This document shows, in pieces, positions 1-34,049 of a stretch of 64,000 bases of DNA. The DNA comes from Megascapheus bottae. Lineage: Eukaryota > Chordata > Mammalia > Rodentia > Geomyidae. The translations under genes and the position numbers were made by a program. Below the pieces are notes generated by a model that was not told the origin of the DNA, did no database searches, and was given only the letters and a program-made list of their open reading frames with translations. Location of the stretch: positions 55,979,001 to 56,043,000 of the forward strand of contig JANJXV010000013.1 of NCBI GenBank assembly GCA_024803745.1, read 5' to 3'. Each line of letters begins with the position of its first letter. The stretch's first letter is position 1.

Positions 1-2
1 GA

Positions 3-200
3 CCGGGAGTTTGGCCTAGTGGTAGAGTGCTTACCTAGCATGCACGAAGACCCAAGTTCGATTCCTCGGAACCACATACATAGAAAAAAAGCCAGAAATG
101 GTGTGGTGGGCTCAAGTGGTAGAGCTCTAGCCTTGCTTGAGAAAGCCCAGGGACTGTGCTCAGGACTGGCAAAAAAAAAAAGAAAAGAAAGAAAAGTTAG
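3..200 (+). mobile_element. IDL-Geo SINE
   Basis: tRNA-like head with A box (tggcctagtggtagagtgc) and B box (agttcgattcc), joined to the Geo monomer (gtggtagagctctagccttg) and ending in an A-rich tail. Confidence 0.85.
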
Positions 201-602
201 TAGAGATCTAGAAAATCACAGTTCAAGGCCATCCCAAACAAGAAGTCAGTGATACTCTGTCCTGGTCATTGTGCCAGGTTTTTTGGTATGCCCTATGAAC
301 CCCGCTATGTGGGAAGATCCAGACCAGGCCTGCCTAGGGACAAAACATGAGACCTGAGTTCAACCCCCAATACCATGCCCTCCAGGAGAAGCTAGCTGCT
401 CAGATACCAGTGTTTGTGCAGTGCCTGCCTCAGGCATCTCATGAACCTTGTCCTATTTCAAACCAAGAGCACAGGCTTCTCTGTAAGGCGTGCTTGGACT
501 TGCCTTCAGGGCTAATCTGTCCACTACCCTGTCTCCCCTGGGGCACATATGTGCTGTGGCACTTGGTAAAAGGAACCACCAGGTCAGCCAGATTCCCCCC
601 CC

Positions 603-817
603 CCTTCAGTTGTGGGGCTTGAACTCTGGGTCTGGGCACTATCCTTGAGCTCTTCAACTCAAGGTTATCGCTCTCCCACTTGAGCTACAGTACCACTTCT
701 GGTTTTCTAGTTGTTGATTGGAGGTAAGAATCTCATGGACTTTCATGTTTGTGCTGGCTTTGAACTGTGATCCTCAGGTCTCAGCTACAGGCGTGAGCCA
801 CCAGCACCCAGCCAGGT
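603..817 (-). mobile_element. B1-Geo SINE
   Basis: Reverse-strand Geo half (ggggcttgaactctgg) followed by the B1 complement (ctcagctacaggcgtgagcc). Confidence 0.8.
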
Positions 818-1406
818 CCTTTTTTAAAGGCAAACTCAGGATTGTTGTTCTAAATATATGAAACCCAAGGGTTTAAGCTGTGAACCAATGATTCCAGTCC
901 ACATACACATTGGATATGTGTCCGGCTCATGGTCAGGCCATTCCTATATTTTTCCACAGACAAAAATGTCCTGCCAATTTATCAGAGTGATTTCTTTTCT
1001 TCTCAGCACCCCTAAGTGACATGCCTGCCATGACCCCTTATCACAGGGTGGGCTGGTCCTTATGTAGCTGAGGGTGCTAGGGGCAGCGTTACTCATGTCC
1101 CTGCTGTCCTCCGATGACTATCTTTGGATGTGCCTAGGAGAGCAGTCTGGGCTGAGGAGGCAGCAGGCATCCCAGGTCTACTGGCTCTTCATCCTCATGC
1201 ATGGAGTGCACTGACTGACTGCTCTTGTTTTCTGTGCCACAGGCTCCCTCTTTTCCTTCCAGTGGCATAACTAAAGTGAGGCTCTCTGCACTAGCAGAAA
1301 GTGTAGCTGGAGGTTTCCAGGGAAGTTTATGAATGTAATTAAAAGCCTGGGTGATTTTTATTAACAGTCTACTGTTAATTAACTTTGCTTTCATCTCACC
1401 CCTCAG

Positions 1407-25478
<24,072 letters not shown>

Positions 25479-27003
25479 AGCTCCTGTCCTGCCGGTGAGT
25501 AGACAGCTGGAACCCCAGGCATTGTCCTGAGCTACAGCTGGCAGTGGGACAGATGCTAGCACTGGGGCCAGAGAACGAACCTGAAGATCTTGGCCCACTG
25601 GCTCTCAGCACCCAGTAGGCTGCTTTTGGTATTGTTGACCATAAAGAGCTTAAGTGTAGCATCAGTTTAAGAGAAATACACATTTCCATGTTTTCCTTAA
25701 CCCTGAAAATGCTGGCTCAGTCTGTGTGTCTGGGGCCCTGGGGTGAAGCTGTGTCTAGTGTGGCAGGAGCAGGAGGGGGACACCAGGAAGCAAATCTGGC
25801 GCTTGATCGTCGTGTACTGTGTGATGTCTGAGAGCATGACACTAATAGTCTTTTTTAAAGACAAAGCTGAATTGTTGTGCCTGGGTCTAGTGACGGTGAC
25901 CTCCAGTGCCCACTAGTCTGGAGCCTTTGCCTGGCAGGGGCTTCCAGGCAGTCCTGGCTGGGGCTCTGCCTGTGCTGTCCAAGCTTCGGGGCCCGCGGGA
26001 ATGTGGGCTTGGCTCCGGGGAGCGTGTGTGTTCTAGAGAGTGTAGTCTTATCAGGACCCCTCCCTGATGCTGTGTACCTGCGTGTGACCACGGCCCCAAT
26101 GGCAGGTGACTCTCTGTTTGTTCTTGTTTCCAGTTTACCCACACTACTTCTACAGATGACCCTGCAGCAGGGAGCCAGCAGGGACGACGTTTAATCCAAT
26201 GGAATCTTGTTATGTGGACCTGAAAATATTTTATTACAGAGTTTTTAAATTAGTGAAAAATTCATGAATATCATAGAGAAAATATTTTAGAATTTAATGT
26301 TTCTTATATTTATGTAAACTTACGCTCTTCATTTATATAGTTACTTACTTTTTCATGTATATCCAGGCTATAAATATCCTTTTGAATAAATTCATGTTCG
26401 TATATCTGATTTAGTCTTTGGAACGGATGTACTGTAATGCTTGTATGTGTAAATCCTGTGAACAAATAGAGGAATTTTGTAAATGATGCATCTGTTGTGA
26501 TTACCACTGTCTGATTTCTTCATGATAAACCGTGATGGAAGAAAGAATTTGACAGCATTCATCAAATCATCGCAACCCGGCAGTGTGTGTTCCCTTCATC
26601 CAGCTCTGCGACCACTGGTTCCAAACAAGCAGGCCTCCTTGCAGACTGCACGGCAGGCTTCGAATGACTGACTGTGCCTGTACTGTTTATACAGGCTCTC
26701 AGCTTCTCCTGGGATGGTGTCAGAGTCCAATGCTGGCTGACTTTCAGCCCTGGAGTGCCGTCACAACTCCAGCTCAAGCCTAGGCACTGCTTCCCCTCCC
26801 TCCCCTCTCTCCCAGCCCCACCTCTGGACCTGGGTCATTTGTTCAGACTAGAGCCACAGCTGGGGAGCCACACTGGGGGGGTGGGGTGGGGGTGGAAAGC
26901 CTCTTCTTGAGGACCAATCACGGAGCACTGCACTGTGATCTCATGGACTGGAGTGCAGAGCAGGGCTGCAAGGCCTGGCCTGACAGCTCGCCCTGCAACT
27001 CTT

Positions 27004-27009
27004 AATAAA
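27004..27009 (+). terminator. PPFIA1: Candidate internal poly(A) signal of PPFIA1
   Basis: AATAAA in the sequence cttaataaaggcc, followed by a T-rich stretch about 20-40 bases downstream, as expected for a cleavage element. A further AATAAA lies at 26385-26390. Confidence 0.5.
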
Positions 27010-27395
27010 GGCCTTATTTTTCTTAATGTATATCACCTTTTTACATTTGTTTCTAAACATGTTTCAAGAATGAACCTAGTCATACATTTTAGATTTTGAT
27101 GGTATAGCCATTTTGGATTGTGTAAGTAGCAAATGTAACCTTTACTTTTTAAATGGCAAATTAAAAAAGCCAGCAGGAAACAAGTCAGATCAAGGTGCGT
27201 TATTTATTATGCAACTGATACTTAGAGGCAGCATGCCTTTTTACATCTGTTCTGCTTTTAATCCACTTGTATAATTCATTGTTACCATTCTGTTTTTCTA
27301 TTAATCTTTTGTGAACTTCCCAACTATGTAACAAAGTAATTGTACAGTCTACTTTTGAACTATTTTTATCACAGTATTATTTATTGCTTTCTTTC

Positions 27396-27401
27396 AATAA
27401 A
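27396..27401 (+). terminator. PPFIA1: Candidate distal poly(A) signal of PPFIA1
   Basis: AATAAA in ttcaataaagtactgg, the last hexamer before sequence turns GC-rich and non-conserved in character. Two UUAUUUAUU elements (27200 and 27377) sit upstream within the same UTR. Confidence 0.6.
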
Positions 27402-28669
27402 GTACTGGAGCATTTTCCACTGCCAGTCTCGCATACCAAGACTGAGGCGGGTTACGTTGGGAATGGCTGCAGCCGCTCCTTGTCGGCTCTGGAAAGTGGA
27501 GGGAAGCTGGAATGGTAGCCCCAGGTGGTCTCTGTCCAGCCTTCTGGCTAGGCCCTGCCCGAGGGACCTCTTGACTTGATCCAGGGCTCACATTTGCAGT
27601 CTAGGCCTGTGGGGGCCTTCAAAGCAGGAACCTGCTCATGTCCCTGTTTCCCAGCTGGAACCAGCCTGTGGTGTCAGCAGTTGGTGGCGAGATGAGTGGC
27701 CTGGGAAGCTGCTGTCAGTGGTCAGAGCAGGTAGCAGCACTAGCCTTTTCCCATTTGACGACAGAGACTGCCTGGGGACTCTGCCAGCAGCCACATGTCC
27801 CTGTGGAGCACAAAGGCTCTGGGCAGTGAACCATGTGGATGCTGTGTGACTAGAGAATCGCGGTGCCTCTCTGAGCATGAACCATGACATGCAGGAAGTG
27901 CCCTAGAGAGGCAGCCACGGGCAGATAGCTCCATTTTACTCAAGTTGACATGGAGAAGCTCGGAAAGCATTCGGCCTTCCCTGAATCCACACAGCGAGCA
28001 GTGAGACACGAGGGGCCCGGAAGGGGGTTTGTTTGCAAGGGGTATGGCCTCCCATTCACCTGGGAAGCCAGGGCCCTCTGCAGCACGGACTCTGGGGCCT
28101 CCCCAGCCTGCTTTCTCTAGAAGGCAGAGCCCGAGGGAGGGGAACTGGGATTCCAGGAGGATGCGGTGGGGCCGGAAGCTTTGGCCTAGTGGTAGAGTAT
28201 CACGACTCCCTCAGGAGAGCAGCTCCAGCAGGGCCCGGCTACTGCCCTGGGAGCCGTGGCTTCAGCCAGTTCCAGAGGGCAAGTTCAAGATCCAGGTGTC
28301 AGCAGGGCTTCCTCTCCCGGAAATGGTGAGGTGGGGTCCTCAAGCCAAGTGCATGGCCCCGTCTTCACAGGGCCCCTTTGCTGAGGAGAGAGCTGAGCAG
28401 ATAACTCCACAAGGTGATCTGGGATGGCTCTCAGGGGCCAAGGGTCACCTGGGGTCAGCCCTCCCTCACTGTGTCATGTCTCCCCTCCACGGGGTCACTT
28501 CCTTAGCACTGAGGGATGGGAGGTAACCTGTCCTTGAGTGTGAGTGAGTGTGTGAACTGGAAGTGGGAGCTCACTCCGGAAGAGGCTTGTGAGGAGATTT
28601 CTTTGATGGAGATTCATTTTCCTTCAAAAGTTACCTAAGGAGCTGGAGGTTACTTAGTTAAGACTTGCT

Positions 28670-28800
28670 TTCCTGGGATCTAATTCACATAAAATACACC
28701 TGTTTAAGGTGTACAGCTTAGCATTCTACTCATAAATTGCTAGATTGAATTGAAACCCCTTTGTACAACTACTTAGAGATCATTCTTAAAAATTAAAAAT
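28670..28800. mobile_element. Old L1-like fragment
   Basis: tctaattcacataaaataca and tttaaggtgtacagcttagc match the familiar mammalian L1M sequence of the form attcacataccataaaattc...aaagtgtacaattcag. Confidence 0.6.
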
Positions 28801-28802
28801 CA

Positions 28803-28965
28803 GGGCCAGATAGCATGCTTACCTAGCACGCACAAAGCCCAGGGTTCGATTCCTTGGTACCACATACACAGGAAAAGCTGGAAATGGCGCTGTGGCTCAA
28901 AAGGCAGAGCACAAGCCTTGACCAAAATGTGTCCAAGGAAGCCCCAGGACTGGCAAAAATAAAAA
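28803..28965 (+). mobile_element. IDL-Geo SINE, truncated
   Basis: gggccagatagcatgcttac to agccccaggactggcaaaaa; part of the A box and most of the Geo centre are missing. Confidence 0.75.
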
Positions 28966-29391
28966 TTAGCTGTATGTTTAGGAGGCTCTGTATACTGGGC
29001 ACCCATCACCACGGAGTGTTGTTAGATTATTTTCCCTCAGAGACCCTCCTCCTCCTCCTCCTGCTCTTCCTCCTTGCTCTCCCCACTTCCCTCCCTGCAC
29101 TGCTCTCCCTTCTGTCCCCAAGGCCCCCCTCGAGTGTCAATCAAGCAGCGGTGGGAATGTGGCTGACTTCGGAGGACTGGGGTGACTGCTCTGAGGACGA
29201 CTCCAGCTGCCTCAACCCAAGTAACTCCACCTGTGTTTGGGGAGAAACATGGTCACAAGTGTCCAGTGTGCTACCCAGGCTTCTCAGGGCCAGGCCCCAG
29301 TGACCAGTCAGACCAAGACTGACGAGCTATGCATGCCTCCTGCCCTGTCCTTTATAACTGAAGCTCAAGTCAGTCCTTAAGTCTTCCTAAT

Positions 29392-29599
29392 CACTCCTGG
29401 TTGTCCTCTTGGGGCGTGAACTCAAGGCCTAGGCCCTCTGAGCTCTGGCTCAAGGCTAATACGCCGCCACTTGAACTTCACTTCAGCTCTTAGCTAGGTA
29501 ATTGGAAGTAAGACTCTCGCAGACTTTTCTGTTCGTGCTGAATTGCCATCTTCAGCCTCCTGCATAGCTAGGAGTATATGCTGAGCCACCACCGCCCAG

Positions 29600-29600
<1 letters not shown>
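29392..29600 (-). mobile_element. B1-Geo SINE
   Basis: cactcctggttgtcctcttg to gctgagccaccaccgcccag; its 5' end abuts the compound TG/CG repeat. Confidence 0.7.
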
Positions 29601-29648
<48 letters not shown>

Positions 29649-29681
29649 CGCGTGCGCGCATGCGTGTGTACATGTGTCTGT
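29601..29681. repeat. Compound (TG)20 (CG)n alternating repeat
   Basis: Forty bases of pure TG, then CGCGCGCGCG and mixed GTGCGCGCATGCGTGTG. Purine-pyrimidine alternation holds for about 65 bases, the sequence pattern most prone to Z-DNA. Confidence 0.95.
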
Positions 29682-29898
29682 GTTCCTGGGGCTTGAACTC
29701 AGAGCCTGGGTGCTGTCTTTGAGCTTCTTTTGCTCAAAGCTAGCATTCAATCACTTGAGCCACAGCTCCATTTCCAGCCTTTTTGGTAGTTTATTGGAAA
29801 TAAGTCTCACAAACTTTCCTGCCCTTTCAAACCACAATCCTTAGATCTCAGCCTCCTGAGTAGCTAGGGTTAGAGGCGCGAGCCACTGGCAGCTGGTC
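29682..29898 (-). mobile_element. B1-Geo SINE
   Basis: gttcctggggcttgaactca to gcgcgagccactggcagctg. Confidence 0.8.
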
Positions 29899-30142
29899 AA
29901 GGGGTTTAAACTAAAGGGCTTGAAGGAGATACAACCACCAAGAGGAGATTAGTCATTTCAGTTATTTTTTTCAGACCATCAATGTCAGGACATGGTGCCA
30001 GGATAAAAACAGGATAGTGTTTAGCCTATTCTGTTGTGGCACTGTACAGGAGTTTGGCCCAAAACAATGACATGATTTTTATTTAACAAAGCACATGAAA
30101 ACCATGATTTTATTTTCCTGAAAAAAAAATTCTCCTTTGACA

Positions 30143-30530
30143 GTTGCCAGTCCTGGGGCTTAAACTCAGGGCCTAGACACTGTCCCTGAGCTTTTTTTTT
30201 TTTTTTTTTTTTGCCAGTCCTGGGCTTGAGCTCAGGGCCTGAGCACTGTCCTTGGACTTTCTCAAGGCTAGAGCTCTACCACTTGAGCCTCAGCACCACT
30301 TGTGGCTTTTTCTATGTATGTGGTACCGAGGAATTGAACCCTGGTCTTCGTGCATGCTAGGCAAGCCCTCTACCCCTAGGCCAAACTCCCGCCCCCCCGA
30401 GCTTCTTTTATTCAGGCTAGCACTGTACCACTTGAGCCCTAGTGCCCCTTCCAGCTTTTTCTGTGTAGGTGGTACTGAGGAGTCAGCCCCAGGGCTTCAG
30501 GCAAGCACTCTGCCACTGACAAAAGTACTC
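30143..30530 (-). mobile_element. IDL-Geo SINE split by a younger IDL-Geo
   Basis: tgccagtcctggggcttaaa is interrupted at ctgagctttt and resumes with gagcttcttttattcaggct at about 30399. Confidence 0.78.
30192..30398 (-). mobile_element. IDL-Geo SINE nested in IDL-Geo
   Basis: Poly-T run of about 21 bases, then gccagtcctgggcttgagct to aggccaaactcccgcccccc. A short flanking repeat (gagctt) is visible. Confidence 0.8.
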
Positions 30531-30535
30531 ACCTA

Positions 30536-30705
30536 GCCGGGTGTGGTGGCTACTCAGGAGGCTGAGATCTGAGGATCAGGGGTTCAAAGCCAGCCTCAGC
30601 CAGGAAGTCTGTGACTCTTCTCTCCCACGAACCACGGGAACACCGGAAGTGGGGCCGTGGCTCCAGGGGTGGGACAGCGCCAGGGCGCAGCGTTCAAGGA
30701 GCGGC
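30536..30705 (+). mobile_element. B1-Geo SINE at the upstream edge of the CTTN CpG island
   Basis: gccgggtgtggtggctactc (B1), then caccggaagtggggccgtgg and gcgcagcgttcaaggagcgg (Geo). The Geo half is more GC-rich than elsewhere. It contains CCGGAAGT at 30643-30650. Confidence 0.82.
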
Positions 30706-30920
30706 CTTCCCTGCTTAGACTGGCTTTGGTTGAGATCCTCCCATCTTGGCCCCCGCGGGGCTGGAACGACAAGACGTGCAGGTGTGCGCGGAGGCAGGGG
30801 CGGGGCTGCCGGGGAGCGCGGGGGAGGGAGCAGGGGCGGGGCGGGGACGGGAGGGGGACGCCGCAGGGGGCGTGGCCTCGCGCGGTTCCGGAGGCGGCCC
30901 CGCCCCCGGGGACCGGAAGT

Positions 30921-30990
30921 GAGCGGGCCGGGCGCGGCGGACGCGAGGCGGGCCTGGCGCGCGGGGCTGGAGCCGGCCGGGACCGCGGCG
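30921..30990 (+). other. CTTN: CTTN non-coding exon 1 (start approximate)
   Basis: The first strong donor in the CpG island is gcg|gtgagc at 30991, preceded by GC-rich sequence typical of a 5' UTR. The start is taken just after the CCGGAAGT motif and is a guess; only the 3' boundary is supported. A second consensus donor, gcg|gtgagt at 31467, could define a longer alternative first exon. Confidence 0.55.
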
Positions 30991-31214
30991 GTGAGCGGAC
31001 GCGCGCGGGGGAGCCCCGGGGAGCCGCGAGGCGCGGGCAGGAAGCGGCTGTCTCGCCGCGCTTCCGCTCGCGGTTTCGGGGTGTGAGGCGAGGGCGGGCG
31101 CGGGGGGGGCCCGGGCGGCGGCCGCTGTGGAGCGGGGCCCGGCTCCACGTCGAGGCCCGGGCCGGGCGGCGCGGAGCCCCCCGCGGCCTGGGCGGGCGGC
31201 GGGCCTGAGGGGCC

Positions 31215-31246
31215 GCGGACGGGACCCGCGGCGGACGGGACCCGCG
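31215..31246. repeat. 16-bp direct duplication in CpG island
   Basis: gcggacgggacccgcg occurs twice head to tail, at 31215-31230 and 31231-31246. Confidence 0.9.
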
Positions 31247-31639
31247 GCGCGCGGGCGCGAGGCCTGGGCGCGGGGCGTGCGCGGGGCCGCCCGCGGGGAG
31301 GCGCTCGCCCCGGCCCCCGGCCGCCGCGCCTTGCCGGGCCTGGCCGCAGAGGGGGCCGCGGGTCGCCGCGGCTCGGGCGAGCGCCTCCCCGCGGTCCCGG
31401 GGTCCCGGGGTCCGGCCGGCTCCGCGGGGCCGCAGCCTCGCCCCGGCCCGGGGTGGGACGCTCGCGGTGAGTCACCCGCGCCGGCCTGAGTCCACGCCCG
31501 TCGTCCTCAGACCCGGGGCAGAGGTGCTGCGGTAGCTGTCCTGCCCTCGGGAGCGGGGCTGGCCCTCCAGGCGGCGGGCCGTGCGCGTGCGCGCGCAGGG
31601 GCTCCAGCGCTAGGCCTGGGCACGGGCTCGTCCTGGGCT

Positions 31640-31790
31640 CCTCCACTCCACCGCTTGAGCCACACCTTCATTTCCGGTTTGGGGATAGGCACTTGGCCAT
31701 CTCTGTCTGGGCTGGCTTTGTACTATTACCCTTAGGTCTCATCCTTTTGAATAGCCGGAATTAGAGGCATGAACCACCAGTGCTGGGATC
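31640..31790 (-). mobile_element. Truncated B1-Geo SINE at the downstream edge of the CpG island
   Basis: ctccactccaccgcttgagc to attagaggcatgaaccacca. Confidence 0.72.
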
Positions 31791-31799
31791 AAGTGGGTT

Positions 31800-31935
31800 T
31801 CTTACTGTATTTTATTCTCCGGATAATGTATAGAATTGTCACAGTTACATCTGTCAGGTAGTGGATACATTAGTTCTCTAACATTGATACCCCTCTTCAT
31901 GTTTTTGTCCCCCACCCCTCCCTCATATTCCCATT
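31800..31935 (-). mobile_element. Probable L1 3'-end fragment
   Basis: Contains attagttctctaacattgat and acccctcttcatg, resembling 20,960-21,040. Confidence 0.4.
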
Positions 31936-32107
31936 CTCCCCCTCCTCTCCCCTCTCCGTCTCCCCAGTCCTGGGGCTTGAACTCAGGGCTTGGACACTGT
32001 CCTTGGGCATATTTTTGCTCAAGGCTAGCGTTCTGCCATAAAGTGGATTTTTTAATGGAGGCTCTGTAAGGGATGGGCCTTCACAAGACTTGAAATTGGG
32101 AACACAA

Positions 32108-32330
32108 GCCAGGTCCTTGTGTCTCACACCTGTAATCCTAGCTACTCAGAAGACTGAGATCTGAGGATCCTATTTGAAGCCAGCCTGGACAAAAAAGTTC
32201 CTAAGATGCATCGCTAATTAATAAACAAAGCTGGAAATGCAGCTGTGGCTCAAGTTGGAGAGTGCCACCCTGAGAAGGTGTAAGGTCCTTGGTTTAAGCT
32301 CTCATCCTGGAAGACAGACACATACATACA
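32108..32330 (+). mobile_element. B1-Geo SINE
   Basis: agccaggtccttgtgtctca to tttaagctctcatcctggaa; B1 and Geo parts both recognisable. Confidence 0.72.
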
Positions 32331-32819
32331 CAATACATGGAGCACAGTGGACATTCACCTGTCTGTCTCAGGGTGGTGCTCAGGAGGCACAGAGGGAGGG
32401 GTACTTGGGCATCACCACCACTTCCCCTGCTTGTGTGTGGGGTTCTTTGTCCAGGGCATCTGACAGTAGGGGGCAGCTTGCCCTTCAGTGGTGTCCCTGG
32501 GCAAGCAAGCCCAGAGGGGCCAGCCAGCCCTAGGCCTGGCTCTTGGGTGCTGGGTGCCCTGCAGGAGTCCTGGGGTGCCAGGAGGGGCGGGCCTTGTGAG
32601 GCTCTTGTTTGTGCTCTGTGGCTTTTTGCTGGACTAGCCAGGTTTCTGGAAAGCTGGCTCTGGACTGTGCATTTACCAGGCCAATAAGATGGTCTGTGAT
32701 GGGGCAGAGATGGTTTTTTTTGTGCAGCAGGGTGGACCATTGGCTCGGTGCATTCGACATGTGGGGGCCTTGGAAAGGAAAAGGAGGCAGCACTCCTGCT
32801 GGGTGGAGAGTATCTGTTC

Positions 32820-33840
32820 AGCTGTGTTTTGTAACAACTTTATTGCAATATAACTCGCATACCATGCAATTTACCCATTGAGAGGGTGCGTTTCAAGTAC
32901 TGGAGGCCTTGAAAACAAGGCCAGTGTTCAACTGAAACCCTTTTATACAACTGCTTGAAGATAATAAAAAGATGAAAAAATAACTCTTTTTCTTTTGGCC
33001 AGTCATAGGGCCTGCGCTCAGGGCCTGAGCACTGTCCTTGGGTTTTCTCAAGGCTAGAGCTCTACCACTTGAGCCACAGCACCACTTCCAGCTTTTTTCT
33101 ATGTATGTGGTACTGAGGAAATGAACTCGGGTCTTCGTGCATGCTAGGCAAGCACTTTACCACTAGGCCAAACTCCCGGCCCCAAAGATGAAATAATTGT
33201 ATTGTTCACTTAAAAAGAAAACGAAAACAAGGCCAATGCTTTATAGCATAACATCACCTAACACCAACAAAACAAAGTATACTAGTCAGTGATTTTTAGT
33301 ATAGTCACTGAGGGGCAACCATCTGCACTTGTCATCTTTTGGACAGTTTTATCTCTGGAAGGAACTATAGGGGCACAGAGTAGTTCCAGCCACGGTGGGA
33401 GTTCTTCAGCCCTTAGAAAAGAATCCTGTGTCTCTGCCATGACTTCCCAATCTCCCATTCTCTCTGGAATCCCAGTGCTCGGCAGCCACTGATGTACTTT
33501 GTGCATAGATCTGGACATTTCATAGGAATGAGGCTGCAGCCTATGGCCTTTGTCTGGCTGTTCTGGGCCTCTTCAGAGTTCACTCACAGTGCAGTGTGTA
33601 GACATACATTCCTCTTTATGACTGGCTACTATTCCATTGTGCAGCTGTAACACTCCCCTGGTAGCAGGTGTTGCACAGCTCCCCCTTTCAGGCTGGTCTA
33701 CACTGCTGCTATGGGCATCAAGGTTTATGGATTTGTGTGGACTTCGGTTCTCCTTGCTTTCATGAATAGCTGTAGGTGGAGTTGCTGGGCCATGTGGTAT
33801 GTGTGGTTAAGCCATCTTCCTATTCTCTGTTCCCACAGTG
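32820..33840 (-). mobile_element. Old L1 (L1M-like) 3' part in CTTN intron 1
   Basis: Reading the + strand: caactttattgcaatataac, then (after a SINE) gtgatttttagtatagtcac, then actattccattgtgcagctg and ggagttgctgggccatgtgg. These are diverged forms of the well-known complement of mammalian L1 3' sequence, in the right order. A younger IDL-Geo sits inside it. Confidence 0.65.
32985..33183 (-). mobile_element. IDL-Geo SINE inserted in L1 remnant
   Basis: tttcttttggccagtcatag to aggccaaactcccggcccc. The flanks aaagatgaaaaaataa and aaagatgaaataatt are a near-perfect target duplication. Confidence 0.82.
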
Positions 33841-34049
33841 GATATGTCAGTGTATGACGTGTCGGTCGGATGACCTGTTTCTCTATACTCCCTTGACTCT
33901 GTCTTGCCCTCCCACTCTGTTGCTCAGGCCATGCTGAAATCCTGGTTTCAAGCGGTAAGTGCTAGGACTGCAGGTGTGTACTGTGTGTCTGGTTCCTTGT
34001 GCTTTCTTGACGATGTTTTCTGAAGCCCTGTGCTTTTTGGGTGCCAGGC

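Larger units (their letters stand above)
1..1406 (+). other. PPFIA1: PPFIA1 intron, 3' part
   Basis: No recognisable coding exon. Two SINEs (about 3-200 and 603-817) lie in otherwise unique sequence. The short open frames do not resemble any part of liprin. Confidence 0.7.
26134..27415 (+). other. PPFIA1: PPFIA1 last exon: 3' UTR, or alternative C-terminus
   Basis: Acceptor cttgtttccag at 26133. After the 25420 exon it is purely 3' UTR. If that exon is skipped, the reading frame from exon L continues as VYPHYFYR and stops at TGA 26157-26159. Three AATAAA hexamers occur at 26385, 27004 and 27396, so alternative 3' ends are possible. The last one, following AU-rich elements, fits the main end near 27,415. 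No SINE interrupts this exon, as expected for a constrained UTR. The exact cleavage sites are inferred. Confidence 0.8.
27416..30535. other. Intergenic region between PPFIA1 and CTTN
   Basis: About 3.1 kb without a recognised exon. It contains unique GC-moderate DNA to 28,650, an old L1-like fragment, several SINEs, a (CTC)n-rich stretch near 29,045-29,075 and a compound (TG)n/(CG)n repeat at 29,601. Longer open frames here (for example near 28,030-28,526) show no family similarity that I recognise. Confidence 0.7.
30750..31560. promoter_or_regulatory. CTTN: CpG-island promoter of CTTN
   Basis: About 800 bp of very GC-rich DNA dense in CpG, flanked on both sides by SINE remnants. There is no TATA box. 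GC boxes (Sp1-type GGGGCGGGG) occur at 30797-30805 and within 30833-30846, and a CCGGAAGT ETS/GABP-type motif lies at 30913-30920 just before the presumed first exon. The density of CpG in a genome otherwise CpG-poor shows protection from methylation in the germ line, typical of a housekeeping-type promoter. The transcription start is not fixed by the sequence. Confidence 0.9.

Noticed and set aside
28182..28205. Apparent complete IDL-Geo start (ggaagctttggcctagtggt)
   Set aside because: Only about 25 bases of the head are recognisable before the sequence turns unique, so no full element can be claimed.
30576..31646. Open frame of 356 residues on the minus strand across the CpG island
   Set aside because: Its composition (Pro/Arg/Ala/Gly-rich) is what any stop-poor CpG island gives; no domain, and it overlaps the CTTN promoter and a SINE.
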